Below are positions 8,976-17,082 of a stretch of DNA of 64,000 bases, piece after piece; the stretch's first letter is position 1, and each line of letters starts with the position of its first letter. A model generated the notes under the pieces. The model was not told the DNA's origin. It did no database searches and was given only the letters and a program-made list of their open reading frames with translations. This DNA comes from Methylobacterium frigidaeris (GTDB taxonomy: Bacteria; Pseudomonadota; Alphaproteobacteria; Rhizobiales; Beijerinckiaceae): positions 124,001 through 188,000 of the forward strand of contig NZ_BPQJ01000010.1 of assembly GCF_022179185.1 (NCBI RefSeq), in the 5' to 3' direction. The position numbers and the translations under genes were made by a program.

Positions 8976-9968
8976 TCACGTCGGCAGCGTCAGCTCGAGC
9001 GGCGCCTCCGGGGTGCCGGTGCCCGAGACCGCGATCTCGGCCTGGCCCGCATAGGCCGCGATCAGACGGGGGCCGATGCGCGGCACGCCGGCCGGCGGCT
9101 CGCCGGCGACACCGCCCGACGTGATCAGTACCCGCACCGGATCGGCCGGCCCCCCCGCCGGCACCTCGACCCGGGTGACGCAGGCGGCTCCCTCGTCGGT
9201 GCCGTCGAGGCATTCGGCGACGATCTCGGCCACGATCATGCCGAGCGCGTTGACCCGGCGCGGCTCCAGGAGGGCGGTGCGCCCGGCCTCGACCGTGACG
9301 GTGATCCGCCCGGCCCGGCGCAGCTGACCCAGGCCTTCGGCGAGGCGCGTCAGGTATTCGGCGAGGTCGACGCTGGCGATCTGCGGCGCCTCGTGCAGGT
9401 GCTGCTGCACCAGGGCGATCGCCCGCACCCGCTGGCCCAGCGCGTCGAAGGCCGGACGGCAGGGCGAGGCCGCGGCGCGGCCGTAGAGCCCGATCAGGCT
9501 GACCGTGACCTGCAGGTTGTTGCGCACCCGGTGATAGATCTCGGCCAGCAGCGCCTCCTGCTCGGCCATCGCCCGGGCGGCGTGCTCCTCGGCCTCCTTG
9601 CGCTCGGTGATGTCGAAGCAGGAGCCGGCGAAGCCCGTGAACGCGTCACCCTCGTGCAGCGGGTAGGCGTGGCCGTGGACCCACCGGAAGGCACCGTCGT
9701 GGCGGCGCAAGCGGTACTCGGCGCTGTGCGGCCGGCGGCCGGCATAGGCCGCCGCGAGCGCAGCCTCGTGCCCGGCCCGGTCGTCGGGATGCAGCCCATC
9801 CTTCCAGCCGTGGCCGAGCTCGTCCTCCGCCGCGCGGCCGCGGAACGCCGTCCAGGCCGGGTTGACGTAGATGAGCCGGGCTTGCCGGTCGGCGCGCCAG
9901 ATCATCAACCCGGCGCCTTCGGCGAAGCTGCGGAAGGCCGCGTCCGGCAATGTCGTGTCCGCGGCCAT
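8976..9968 (-). CDS. PAS-domain HisKA_2-type sensor kinase with degenerate ATPase domain
   Basis: 330-residue protein without membrane segments. Residues 10-125 are a PAS domain (LIYVNPAWTAFRGR, YRLRRHDGAFRWVHGHAYP, GSCFDITERKEAE). Then comes a HisKA_2-type dimerisation box, LLAEIYHRVRNNLQVTVSLI, with His146 as the likely phospho-acceptor. The C-terminal third should be the ATP-binding domain, but the N-box reads ALGMIVAEIVAECLDG, where an Asn is normally found in place of Ala, and the G1 region reads VLITSGGVAGEPPAG without the usual Asp. Catalysis may therefore be lost or altered. No response regulator is adjacent. The PAS ligand or cofactor is unknown. Confidence 0.8.
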   Translation of the reverse strand: MAADTTLPDAAFRSFAEGAGLMIWRADRQARLIYVNPAWTAFRGRAAEDELGHGWKDGLHPDDRAGHEAALAAAYAGRRPHSAEYRLRRHDGAFRWVHGHAYPLHEGDAFTGFAGSCFDITERKEAEEHAARAMAEQEALLAEIYHRVRNNLQVTVSLIGLYGRAAASPCRPAFDALGQRVRAIALVQQHLHEAPQIASVDLAEYLTRLAEGLGQLRRAGRITVTVEAGRTALLEPRRVNALGMIVAEIVAECLDGTDEGAACVTRVEVPAGGPADPVRVLITSGGVAGEPPAGVPRIGPRLIAAYAGQAEIAVSGTGTPEAPLELTLPT

Positions 9969-10072
9969 GCCCCTCGCCTGCTCCGTGTCGCCGATCGCAT
10001 CCCCTCAGGGCCGGTCAACGTACCGGGCGCGGCGCCGTTCCGGCGCAGACCTCAAGACAAAAAGCCTCTTGG

Positions 10073-10462
10073 TCAGCGCCGGTTGAGGGCGAAGCGGCCG
10101 GGGCCGGCGGCGGCGATCATCAGGAGTCCGCCGACGATCGAGAGATTCTTGAGGGCCTGGATCTGGTTCGTCCTGGCGGCGTCTCCGGTCATGGACCAGA
10201 AATTGTGGAAGAACACGATCGTCGCGACGGTGAAGACGGCGAGCAGCACGGAGGCCGCCCGGGCATAGAAGCCCAGCGCGATCAGGAGGCCGAGGCCCAG
10301 TTCGGCCGCGATGGTGAGGTAGGCCAGCACCTCCGGATAGGGCAGCCCCTTGCCCGAGACCGCGCCGACGACGCCGGCCGGGTTCATCAGCTTCTGGGCG
10401 CCTGAGACGCAGAACAGCACGACGACGAGGATGCGGGCGAGGCTGAGGACGGCTTGGCTCAT
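10073..10462 (-). CDS. DoxX-family membrane protein
   Basis: 129-residue integral membrane protein of the DoxX family. It has four hydrophobic segments, starting with VLSLARILVVVLFCVSGAQK and the family signature QKLMNPAGVV, then LTIAAELGLGLLIALGFYAR, AVFTVATIVFFHNFW, and a last helix near SIVGGLLMIAAAG. Such proteins are linked to thiosulfate-quinone oxidoreductase subunits or to redox stress, but most are uncharacterised. ATG 10462 has a GGAG site at the right distance and starts the first helix region; an upstream in-frame start at 10510 would add 16 unsupported residues. It appears to be a single-gene unit. Confidence 0.82.
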   Translation of the reverse strand: MSQAVLSLARILVVVLFCVSGAQKLMNPAGVVGAVSGKGLPYPEVLAYLTIAAELGLGLLIALGFYARAASVLLAVFTVATIVFFHNFWSMTGDAARTNQIQALKNLSIVGGLLMIAAAGPGRFALNRR

Positions 10463-10620
10463 CGGGATCTCCGGGTGTGACGGAGCCCGTTGGAGGACCT
10501 GGCCGCGCAACAGTCAAGCTGCCGTGAGAGCATCCTCCGACGAATCGGCATCCGCTTCGTCGAAGAAAATTCCGTCAACTCAACGACCCGGAGCGTCGCC
10601 TGGTGGCAACGCGATCGGGT

Positions 10621-11490
10621 CTAGTGCCCTCCGGTCCAGTCCGCCCGGTTGGGGCGCGTGCCGGCCGGCATCGCCTCCCCGGGCTCGAACCGGGCGAGCT
10701 CGGCGGCGCGGGCGTTGATCCAGCCGGCATGCTGGCCGATCGGCGTCACGGCGGTGAAGCCGCCGCAGGCGGTGCGGACGCGGCCCTGCTGAGCGGCGCC
10801 GCTCGACCAGCTGACCACGCCGACGAGCTGGTAGCCGCCGGGGCCGCCGCGCAGGATCGGCCCGCCGGAATCGCCGAGGCACGCGCCGGCGCCAGCGGTC
10901 TCGGCGAGCGTGGCGCGATCGGCCACCACCGTGACGGTGTTGGCGACCTGAAGCTCGCCGAGCGAGACGAGGCGGGCCTGGCGCAGCACCCGAGCGGTGC
11001 TGCGGCGGTTCTCCGCCACCACGCCGTAGCCGGCGATCGCCACGGCGTCGCCCTGCGGGATGTCGCCGCCATAGCGGGTGTCGAGGGGGTGGAAATCGGG
11101 GCCGAGGCGCTCGCTGAGCTTCAGGATGGCGAGGTCGGTGCCGGGCTGGGTCTCGGGCGTGGTACCGGGCACGAAATCCGGGTGCATCGCCGCCGCGATC
11201 GCCCGCAGGCGGCGCTGGCGGAAGCCACGGTCGACCACGACGACCCAGTAGCCGGCCTTGCGCATCACGCAATGGGCCGCGGTGAGCACGAGGTCGGGGC
11301 CGATGAGCGAGCCGGAGCACATCTCGCCGGTGGTGCTCTCGATCCGCACCACCGAGCCGCGCAGGCCGTCGGGATCGCGGGTCACCTCGCCCCGGACCAC
11401 GGCGCCGGCGCCGCCGCTCCACAGGCCGAGGGGCGCGGCCACCGCGAGGGCGGCCAAGGCGGAACGGAGGCGGGACGGAGAGACGCGCAT
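10621..11490 (-). CDS. secreted trypsin-like serine protease (S1), copy 1
   Basis: 289-residue S1-family protease. The N terminus is a signal peptide (MRVSPSRLRSALAALAVAAP, small residues before about residue 31). The catalytic triad is complete: His73 in LTAAHCV, Asp119 in GTDLAIL, Ser208 in GDSGGP. Cys58/Cys74 and Cys204 with the downstream Cys in TACGG can form the usual trypsin disulfides. It is likely secreted to the periplasm or outside. The next gene upstream encodes a second S1 protease on the same strand, 128 bp away, so the two form a tandem pair. Substrate unknown. Confidence 0.85.
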   Translation of the reverse strand: MRVSPSRLRSALAALAVAAPLGLWSGGAGAVVRGEVTRDPDGLRGSVVRIESTTGEMCSGSLIGPDLVLTAAHCVMRKAGYWVVVVDRGFRQRRLRAIAAAMHPDFVPGTTPETQPGTDLAILKLSERLGPDFHPLDTRYGGDIPQGDAVAIAGYGVVAENRRSTARVLRQARLVSLGELQVANTVTVVADRATLAETAGAGACLGDSGGPILRGGPGGYQLVGVVSWSSGAAQQGRVRTACGGFTAVTPIGQHAGWINARAAELARFEPGEAMPAGTRPNRADWTGGH

Positions 11491-11618
11491 GAATCCACCC
11501 TAGAAGCGTGCGGCCACGCTCGACAAGTGAAGTCTCGCGCCGGGCGTGTGGTTCCGCACCGGCACCGGGCCGTAGCGTGAACGAAAGCGTGAGCGCGGCA
11601 CCGGCGCGGGGATTCCTC

Positions 11619-12362
11619 TCACTCCCAGCGCGCCTCGGCGCCCCACGCGCCGGTCGTGCGGGCGATCCAGGCCCGTTGCGGCCCGACCAGCACGCCCTGC
11701 GAGACGCCGCCGCACGCCGACTTGCCGGCCCCGCTCGCCCAGGTGGTCACCGCGAGCACGCCTCCGCCCGCGGCGGTGATCGGCCCGCCCGAATCGCCCT
11801 CGCAGGCGCCGGAGGCGGCGGCCCCCTTGAGCCAGACCAGGATGCGGCTCGGGCCGTAGGGCTCGACCAGCGGCAGGATCGCGGTGCGGAACGTGCCGGT
11901 GCTGCGATGGTCCCCCGGGCGCGCCACGCCGTAGCCGCCGAGCGTCAGCGGCGTGCCGGGGGCGGCGGGCGCTTCGGTGAGGACGGCCGGGACGAAGCGG
12001 GCCGGCAGGGCGGAGTCGGTGCGCAGGAGCGCGAGGTCGATCGAGCGCCGCCGCCCGGCGATGGCTCCCGCATCGTAGCCTGGATGCACCGCCCGGGCGG
12101 CGACCCCGATCAGCACCGGCGCCCCGGCCTCGTCGCGAAAATGCACCCGGTGCTCGGCCCCGGGGGCGGCGCAATGCGCCGCCGTGAGCACCACGTCGCG
12201 AGCGAGCACGATGCCGGTGCAGACCCCGCCGCGGGAGGAGAGCACCATCACGCTGGAGCGCGCGAGGGTCGCGTCGGGTGCCTCGGTCCCGCCGACCACG
12301 GCCTGGGCGGGGGTGGAGAGGGCGAGGAAGGCGGCGAGGAGGGGCAGCGGGAGGCGGGACAT
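11619..12362 (-). CDS. secreted trypsin-like serine protease (S1), copy 2
   Basis: 247-residue S1 protease with a short signal peptide, MSRLPLPLLAAFLALSTPAQ, cut near A-V, which would leave the trypsin-like mature N terminus VVGGTEAPD. The triad is His63 (LTAAHCA), Asp109 (SIDLALL) and Ser191 (GDSGGP). Because the mature protein may begin directly with VVGG, it would be active without a long propeptide. ATG 12362 is chosen for the signal peptide; the open frame continues to 12677 without one. The first 17 bp of the gene region are tandemly duplicated just upstream. It is paired with the protease gene downstream, although overall sequence identity looks low outside the motifs. Confidence 0.84.
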   Translation of the reverse strand: MSRLPLPLLAAFLALSTPAQAVVGGTEAPDATLARSSVMVLSSRGGVCTGIVLARDVVLTAAHCAAPGAEHRVHFRDEAGAPVLIGVAARAVHPGYDAGAIAGRRRSIDLALLRTDSALPARFVPAVLTEAPAAPGTPLTLGGYGVARPGDHRSTGTFRTAILPLVEPYGPSRILVWLKGAAASGACEGDSGGPITAAGGGVLAVTTWASGAGKSACGGVSQGVLVGPQRAWIARTTGAWGAEARWE

Positions 12363-12393
12363 GGGATTCACGAGGACATGGGATTCACGGGGA
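12360..12393. repeat. 17-bp tandem duplication at a protease start codon
   Basis: Two adjacent 17-bp units (12360-12376 and 12377-12393), identical at 16 positions, each contain CATGGGATTCACG. On the minus strand the upstream unit supplies an extra ATG (12379) followed by TCC TCG TGA, a three-codon open frame that ends just before the true start at 12362. Confidence 0.75.
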
Positions 12394-12630
12394 AGCGGAG
12401 CCGGTGGTCCCGCCCTGCCCGGTCCGGGGTGAAAGGTCCAGAGCGGCGAACCTCGATGCCCGATATATCTGCGAAGCGTGGTGATCACTCGAAGATCGCA
12501 TGATCGAGGCTGGTCCACCGAGGCGACCGGCAGCTTCGGACACGTCGGGGCAGCGACAGGAACGGCGTGCGGTATTTTTGTACGCACGGAAAATCTTGAA
12601 TACCCGGAGGTCCGCATGGAAGGATGGCCC

Positions 12631-12896
12631 ATGCGGTTGGTCTGGGACGAGCCTGAGCGCGAGAGCAACATCCGCAAGCATCGGATGGATTTCGCCGATG
12701 CGCGCGACCGGTTCGAGTGGGTGGACTCCAGGGTCGCGGCGGCCGAGCCGGCACCGGATGGCCGCCCGCGTTTCCTCGCGGTCGGAGCTTCCTCGACGGG
12801 CAGCTCGTATCCCTGGTCTTCGCCCGCGTCGGCAGCGAGGCCTTCTCGATCATCAAGCCTGCGGCGGGCGAGCCGCAGCGAGAGGAGTCGCTATGA
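12631..12896 (+). pseudogene. BrnT-family toxin remnant, frameshifted
   Basis: The frame from ATG 12631 begins MRLVWDEPERESNIRKHRMD and continues FADARDRFEWVDSRVA, the classic BrnT (DUF497) ribonuclease start. Near 12787 the expected continuation FLDGQLVSLVFARVGSEAF appears in another frame, and near 12853 the expected C-terminal block SLRRASRSERSRYDQ returns to the first frame. Two compensating indels therefore interrupt the gene. In the middle frame the TGA at 12894-12896 overlaps the brnA ATG, as in intact brnTA operons. The toxin is probably inactive. An intact BrnT is about 90 residues, which fits the span. Confidence 0.75.
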
Positions 12897-13165
12897 CCAA
12901 ACGGAGGGCGAGCCTGCCGCCCCTCTCCGACGAAGAGGAGGCGGAGATCCAGGCCGGGATCGCGCAAGACGCCGACAACCCAGAGATCACGGCGGAGCGG
13001 TTCGCCCGGATGCGGCCCGCTGCCGATGTGCTGCCGCCCGCGCTCTACGCCGCCCCGACGCGCCCGCGTGGCCCCGACCGAAGGCCAAGGTCAGGTCGAG
13101 GGCCCTACACGTCCATGCCCCGAGTCGCGAGATCCCTGAGCAGCCTGTCGACCGATGTGAAATGA
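12893..13165 (+). pseudogene. BrnA-type antitoxin remnant with altered C terminus
   Basis: Begins MTKRRASLPPLSDEEEAEIQ and AGIAQDADNPEITAERFARM, RPAADVLPPALYAA, the usual N-terminal part of BrnA (DUF4415) antitoxins, overlapping the brnT stop. In an intact BrnA the next block would be R-P-K followed by a ribbon-helix-helix DNA-binding domain. Here the frame goes to PTRPRGPDRRPRSGRG and ends after 90 residues, while a shifted frame shows PRPKAKV. The DNA-binding domain is missing, and the last 61 bp overlap the 3' end of the converging HAD gene. Likely a relic of a toxin-antitoxin module truncated by rearrangement. Confidence 0.65.
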
Positions 13166-13722
13166 TGGGCATGGAGCCCTGCCGCTCGTGCTCCCGCGAC
13201 GTTCTCGGGGAGATCGTCGATGAACAGCACGGCCGACGGCTCCACCGCCAGACCCGCGAGGCAGCGCTGGTAGCATGCAACATCGGGCTTCGCCGCGCGA
13301 AACGACGCCGACGCGTAGATCCGATCTCCGAACAAGGGCCTGAGCTCCGGGCAGATGACGTCGATGTGGTCGGTCAGCAGCTCCGAGTTGTTCGTCAGGA
13401 CCGCGACGTCCTTCGAGGCCCGCAGCCGCTCGACGAGCGCGAGCATCTGGTCGTTCGGCGCGACGGATGCACGACGCGCATCCAGCCACTCCGTCAGGCT
13501 GATCGGGTAGCCGATCCGGTCGCCGAAGGCCCGAAGATAGGCCCGCGGCGCGAGAGCCCCGCTATCCCCCTGAAACTCCAGACCGCCGTCCCAGATCGCG
13601 GCGTAGATGTCGTCGGCAGGGATGCCGGTGATCTTCGACAGGTACTCGACCCGCCGGCGGCGGTCATAGTGGTACAGGACATTGTCGAGGTCGAACAAAA
13701 CGAGTTCGATGTCAGCGACCAT
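13105..13722 (-). CDS. HAD-superfamily phosphatase (subfamily IA)
   Basis: 205-residue HAD hydrolase. Motif I is VLFDLDNVLY with nucleophile Asp11 and acid/base Asp13; motif II is the Thr/Asn of AVLTNNS; motif III is the Lys of RAAKPD; motif IV is VLFIDDLPENVAGARAAGL. The helical cap lies between motifs I and II. The pattern is that of IA phosphatases acting on small phosphorylated metabolites, such as YihX-like sugar phosphatases; the substrate cannot be told. ATG 13722 has a clear AGGAGG site; the frame runs further to 13818 without family support. It converges on the decayed brnTA pair. Confidence 0.82.
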   Translation of the reverse strand: MVADIELVLFDLDNVLYHYDRRRRVEYLSKITGIPADDIYAAIWDGGLEFQGDSGALAPRAYLRAFGDRIGYPISLTEWLDARRASVAPNDQMLALVERLRASKDVAVLTNNSELLTDHIDVICPELRPLFGDRIYASASFRAAKPDVACYQRCLAGLAVEPSAVLFIDDLPENVAGARAAGLHAHHFTSVDRLLRDLATRGMDV

Positions 13723-13827
13723 GCTCGCCGATGCCTCCTGCGCCAAGGCGACCGAGACGGAGGGCCGCTCCGCCCTGTCCGCCGGTGACATCGGGGGCGG
13801 ACTCGGAAAGGTCGTCAACCTCGCTGA

Positions 13828-14235
13828 TCACGGCTCCGTCATCGCGACCGAAGCCGGAACCAGCCGTGGCGGCGCGGCCACGGCGCCCGGCGGCGCCAGC
13901 GCCACGGATGGCGGCACCGGCCCCAGGCACCCGGTGCAGACCGAGGCGATCGCCCGGTTGGCCCGGGCGGTGATCCGCGCCTCGAACGCCTCCCGGGCCG
14001 CAACGGCGCGGGCGAGGGCCGTCTGGCGCGTCGCCTCCGCCTCGCGGGCGGCCTCGGCGGCATCGACGCCCGAACCGTCCTCCGGCGCCTCGTCCCGGGG
14101 GCGGATGCGCAGCAGCAAGGGAGCGCTCCCCGCCTCCACGACGGCGGCCGCGGGCTCGGACGACACGTCCTGCGCGAAAGCCGCACCAGCGAGGCACCAC
14201 GCGGCGGCGAGGAACGGGAACGCGGCGGGGCGCAT
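13828..14235 (-). CDS. small secreted protein of unknown function
   Basis: 135-residue protein with a signal peptide (MRPAAFPFLAAAWCLAGAAF, cut near A-Q) and no family that I recognise. The middle is a charged, alanine-rich segment likely to form a helix or coiled coil (EAAREAEATRQTALARAVAA, REAFEARITARANRAIA). It is followed by CTGC, which could bind metal or form a disulfide, and a proline/alanine-rich tail. An AGGGAG site precedes ATG 14235. The gene is divergent from the PepSY-regulator-kinase operon, leaving a 225-bp shared upstream region, so joint control is possible. Confidence 0.6.
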   Translation of the reverse strand: MRPAAFPFLAAAWCLAGAAFAQDVSSEPAAAVVEAGSAPLLLRIRPRDEAPEDGSGVDAAEAAREAEATRQTALARAVAAREAFEARITARANRAIASVCTGCLGPVPPSVALAPPGAVAAPPRLVPASVAMTEP

Positions 14236-14417
14236 GGCATCTCCCTGGTGGCGGCCGACAGGGTCGGCCGGCGCGGTTAGCGTGGCCTTAACCATAACGG
14301 CCGCGCCGCCGGATCGGTTCACCCGCGCCACCGAAGCCACACCGCGGGAGCCGCATCGATAGGGTGAGCCGCACACGAGGATGTGACCGCCCCCGCACCC
14401 CGGAACCCGGCACTTTC

Positions 14418-14436
14418 GCATTCAGGGTGCATTCAG
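14418..14436 (+). promoter_or_regulatory. direct repeat, candidate OmpR/PhoP-type regulator site
   Basis: GCATTCAG occurs at 14418-14425 and again at 14429-14436, an 11-bp period. Response regulators of the OmpR/PhoP family bind tandem half-sites repeated every 11 bp. The repeat lies 25 bp before the PepSY gene of an operon that encodes such a regulator, so autoregulation is a natural reading. Confidence 0.55.
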
Positions 14437-14460
14437 TGCCCGGCGACGATGGTCCCCGGC

Positions 14461-14838
14461 ATGCGTCAGCTCGCCCTCCTCCTGCTCCCCGCCCTCGTCG
14501 GCCTCGCCGGCGCTTCGGGCTGGCTCGCGGCCGCGGAGGAGCGGGACGAGACCGCCACCGGGGCCGTGCCGGCCCGGCCGATCAAGGCCGCCGAGACCAC
14601 CCAGACCTGCCTCTCCTCCGGCGACCTGCGCGAGGCGGTGGCGGAGAAGCGCGTGGTCGAGCCGGTGGCGGCGATCCGCGCGGCGCGAGCCGCCGTGCCG
14701 CGGGCCGACATCGTGCGGGCCAATCTCTGTCGCCGGGACGAGACGCTGGTCTACATGCTGACGGCCTTGCGCAAGGACGGCCAGTTCGTGCACGTGATGG
14801 TGGATGCCCGGTCGGGGCAAGTCTCCGGCCAGTGGTGA
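14461..14838 (+). CDS. PepSY-domain exported protein
   Basis: 125-residue protein with an N-terminal signal or anchor (RQLALLLLPALVGLAGASGW) and a PepSY-like domain covering the rest: EPVAAIRAARAAVPRADIVR, then LVYMLTALRKDGQFVHVMVD and ARSGQVSGQW. A single Cys follows in TTQTCLSSGD and another in ANLCRRDE. PepSY domains are thought to inhibit peptidases or modulate sensor proteins in the envelope. It is the first gene of an operon with a response regulator (35 bp on) and a sensor kinase, an arrangement seen around PhoPQ-like systems in alphaproteobacteria, so it may tune the kinase. ATG 14461 begins the signal sequence. Confidence 0.75.
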   Translation: MRQLALLLLPALVGLAGASGWLAAAEERDETATGAVPARPIKAAETTQTCLSSGDLREAVAEKRVVEPVAAIRAARAAVPRADIVRANLCRRDETLVYMLTALRKDGQFVHVMVDARSGQVSGQW

Positions 14839-14873
14839 AACGCGGGTTGGTTCTGAACTGAGGGGTTCGGGTC

Positions 14874-15551
14874 GTGCGTCTGCTCGTGGTCGAGGATGAC
14901 CGGGATCTCAACCGCCAGGTCGTGAGCGCCCTGGAAGAGGCGGGCTACGCCGTCGACAAGGCGTTCGACGGCGAGGAGGGCGCCTTCCTGGGCGAGACCG
15001 AGCCCTATGACTGCATCATCCTCGACATGGGCCTGCCGAAGGCCGACGGCGTCTCGGTCCTGTCGGGCTGGCGCCGGGCGCAGGTGAAGACGCCGGTCAT
15101 CATCCTCACCGCCCGCGATCGCTGGAGCGACAAGGTCAACGGCTTCGATGCCGGCGCGGACGACTACGTGACCAAGCCCTTCCACATGGAGGAGCTGCTC
15201 GCCCGGGTGCGCGCCCTCCTGCGCCGCACCGCCGGCCACGCCACGAGCCAGATCAGCGTCGGTCCCGTCGTGCTCGACACCCGCTCCGGCCGCGTCTTCG
15301 TCGACGGGAGCCCGGTCAAGCTCACCTCGCACGAGTACCGGCTGCTCTCCTACCTGATGCACCATACCGGCCGGGTCGTCTCCCGGGCCGAGCTGACCGA
15401 GCACCTCTACGACCAGGATTTCGACCGCGACTCGAACACCATCGAGGTCTTCGTCGGGCGCCTGCGCAAGAAGCTCGCGGTCGACCTGATCCAGACCGTG
15501 CGCGGCCTCGGCTACCTGATCGACGCGGGCGCCGGCGGACCGCAACCGTGA
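14874..15551 (+). CDS. OmpR/PhoP-family response regulator
   Basis: 225-residue regulator. The receiver domain has the acidic pocket (Glu7, Asp8, Asp9), phospho-acceptor Asp51 in CIILDMGLP and Lys in YVTKPFH. The C-terminal winged helix is of OmpR type (VKLTSHEYRLLSYLMHH, SNTIEVFVGRLRKKL, IQTVRGLGYLI). Start is GTG 14874; its stop overlaps the kinase start by 4 bp, so it is coupled to a cognate kinase with a periplasmic sensor. The receiver and the DNA-binding region most resemble PhoP/FeuP-type regulators. Targets are unknown; an 11-bp-period direct repeat upstream of the operon is a likely binding site. Confidence 0.93.
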   Translation: MRLLVVEDDRDLNRQVVSALEEAGYAVDKAFDGEEGAFLGETEPYDCIILDMGLPKADGVSVLSGWRRAQVKTPVIILTARDRWSDKVNGFDAGADDYVTKPFHMEELLARVRALLRRTAGHATSQISVGPVVLDTRSGRVFVDGSPVKLTSHEYRLLSYLMHHTGRVVSRAELTEHLYDQDFDRDSNTIEVFVGRLRKKLAVDLIQTVRGLGYLIDAGAGGPQP

Positions 15552-17050
15552 CCGGTCCCGGCCGGGCCATGGCCGAGACGCCGGCGCCCGCGGAGACGGG
15601 CCTCGCCGGCGGCGTCGCTGCCGCCTCGCCGCGCCAATGGCCCCTCGGCTGGCGGCCGTGGCGCAAGCGCTCGATCGCGGTGCGGCTGGCGGTCTCGTCG
15701 CTGCTCGCGAGCGCGCTCATCCTGCTGATCGCCGGGCTGATCCTCTCGACCCTCTACCGCGAGACCACCGAGCGGGCCTTCGACAGCCGGCTCCTCGTCT
15801 ACGCCAACGATCTCGCCACCAACCTCGTCTCGCCCTCCGATACCGAGGCGCGCAGCTTCGGGGCGCTCGGCGATCCGCGCTTCGACCTGCCGCTGTCGGG
15901 CTGGTACTGGCAGGTCGGCCGGCCGAATGCCCGGCCGCGGGACCTGCGCACCTCGCGCTCCCTCGTCGGCGTGCCGCTCCAGCCCCCCGACAACGCCGTC
16001 GGCGAGGCGGGCGCCGGGCAATTGCGCAAGGGCTACGGCAAGGCGCAGGACGACCGGCCTTTGCGCATCATCGAGCGCACCGTCGATCTCGGCGAGGAGG
16101 GCCGCTACATCGTGCGGGTCGCCGGCCCCTCGGACGAGATCGCCGCCGACATGCGGCGCTTCACCCTCGCGCTCACCACCACCTTCGCGCTGCTCGGCCT
16201 GTCGCTCGGCCTCACCACGCTTCTGCAGATCCGCTTCGGCCTCGCGCCCCTGATCAAGCTGCGGGCGGCCCTCGGCGCGATCCGCCGCGGCGAGGCGGAC
16301 CGCATCTCGGGCGAATACCCGCAGGACATCGCGCCGCTCGCCGGCGAGGTGAACCTGCTCCTCGAGACCAACCGCGAGATCCTGGAGCGGGCCCGCACCC
16401 AGGTCGGCAACCTCGCCCACGCACTCAAGACCCCCCTGAGCATCATCGTCAACGAGGCCTCGGCGGGCGACGCCAGCAGCGAGCTGGCCGTGAAGGTGCG
16501 CGAGCAGGCCGCGGTGATGCGCGACCAGGTGAACTACCACCTCGACCGCGCCCGGGCCGCGGCGCTCGCCGGGGCGCTCGGCACCTTCACCGACGTCGAG
16601 CCGGTGGTGGCGGCCCTGGTGCGCACCTTCGGCAAGATCTTCTACGACAAGGACCTGACCTTCGACACCAGCGTCACCCCGGGCCTGCGCTTCCGCGGCG
16701 AGCGCCAGGACTTCGAGGAGATGATCGGCAACCTCGTCGACAACGCCGCCAAGTGGGCTCACGGCCGGGTCTCGATCCGCGCCGAGGTGATCGGCCAGGG
16801 CGAGTATCCGCACCTCATCGTCACGGTGGAGGATGACGGGCCCGGCCTGCCGCCGGAGGCAAGGGCCGCCGTGCTGGAGCGCGGCCGGCGCCTCGACGAG
16901 ACCAAGCCCGGCTCCGGCCTCGGCCTTTCCATCGTCTCCGACCTCGCCGCCCTGTATCGCGGGCGCCTGCGCCTCGACGCGGCCGCACTCGGCGGCTTAA
17001 GGGCAGTGATCGAGGTGCCGGGGGATGCGAGCCCGGCGGCGCAGGCCTGA
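15548..17050 (+). CDS. membrane sensor histidine kinase (PhoQ/FeuQ-like)
   Basis: 500-residue kinase partner of the preceding regulator (GTG start overlapping its stop). Transmembrane segments lie near residues 43-70 and 205-227, bounding a periplasmic domain of about 135 residues. HAMP-like sequence follows, then the H-box NLAHALKTPLSII with His291, the N-box IGNLVDNAAKWA, and G-boxes EDDGPGLPP and GSGLGLSIV. The HALKTPL form of the H-box is typical of PhoQ-like kinases. The first ~40 residues are a cytoplasmic proline/alanine-rich extension. The sensed signal is unknown; a PepSY protein encoded just upstream may interact with the periplasmic domain. Confidence 0.93.
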   Translation: MTGPGRAMAETPAPAETGLAGGVAAASPRQWPLGWRPWRKRSIAVRLAVSSLLASALILLIAGLILSTLYRETTERAFDSRLLVYANDLATNLVSPSDTEARSFGALGDPRFDLPLSGWYWQVGRPNARPRDLRTSRSLVGVPLQPPDNAVGEAGAGQLRKGYGKAQDDRPLRIIERTVDLGEEGRYIVRVAGPSDEIAADMRRFTLALTTTFALLGLSLGLTTLLQIRFGLAPLIKLRAALGAIRRGEADRISGEYPQDIAPLAGEVNLLLETNREILERARTQVGNLAHALKTPLSIIVNEASAGDASSELAVKVREQAAVMRDQVNYHLDRARAAALAGALGTFTDVEPVVAALVRTFGKIFYDKDLTFDTSVTPGLRFRGERQDFEEMIGNLVDNAAKWAHGRVSIRAEVIGQGEYPHLIVTVEDDGPGLPPEARAAVLERGRRLDETKPGSGLGLSIVSDLAALYRGRLRLDAAALGGLRAVIEVPGDASPAAQA

Positions 17051-17082
17051 CCGCTCGCGCGCGACGGGAATCCAAGTTCGGC

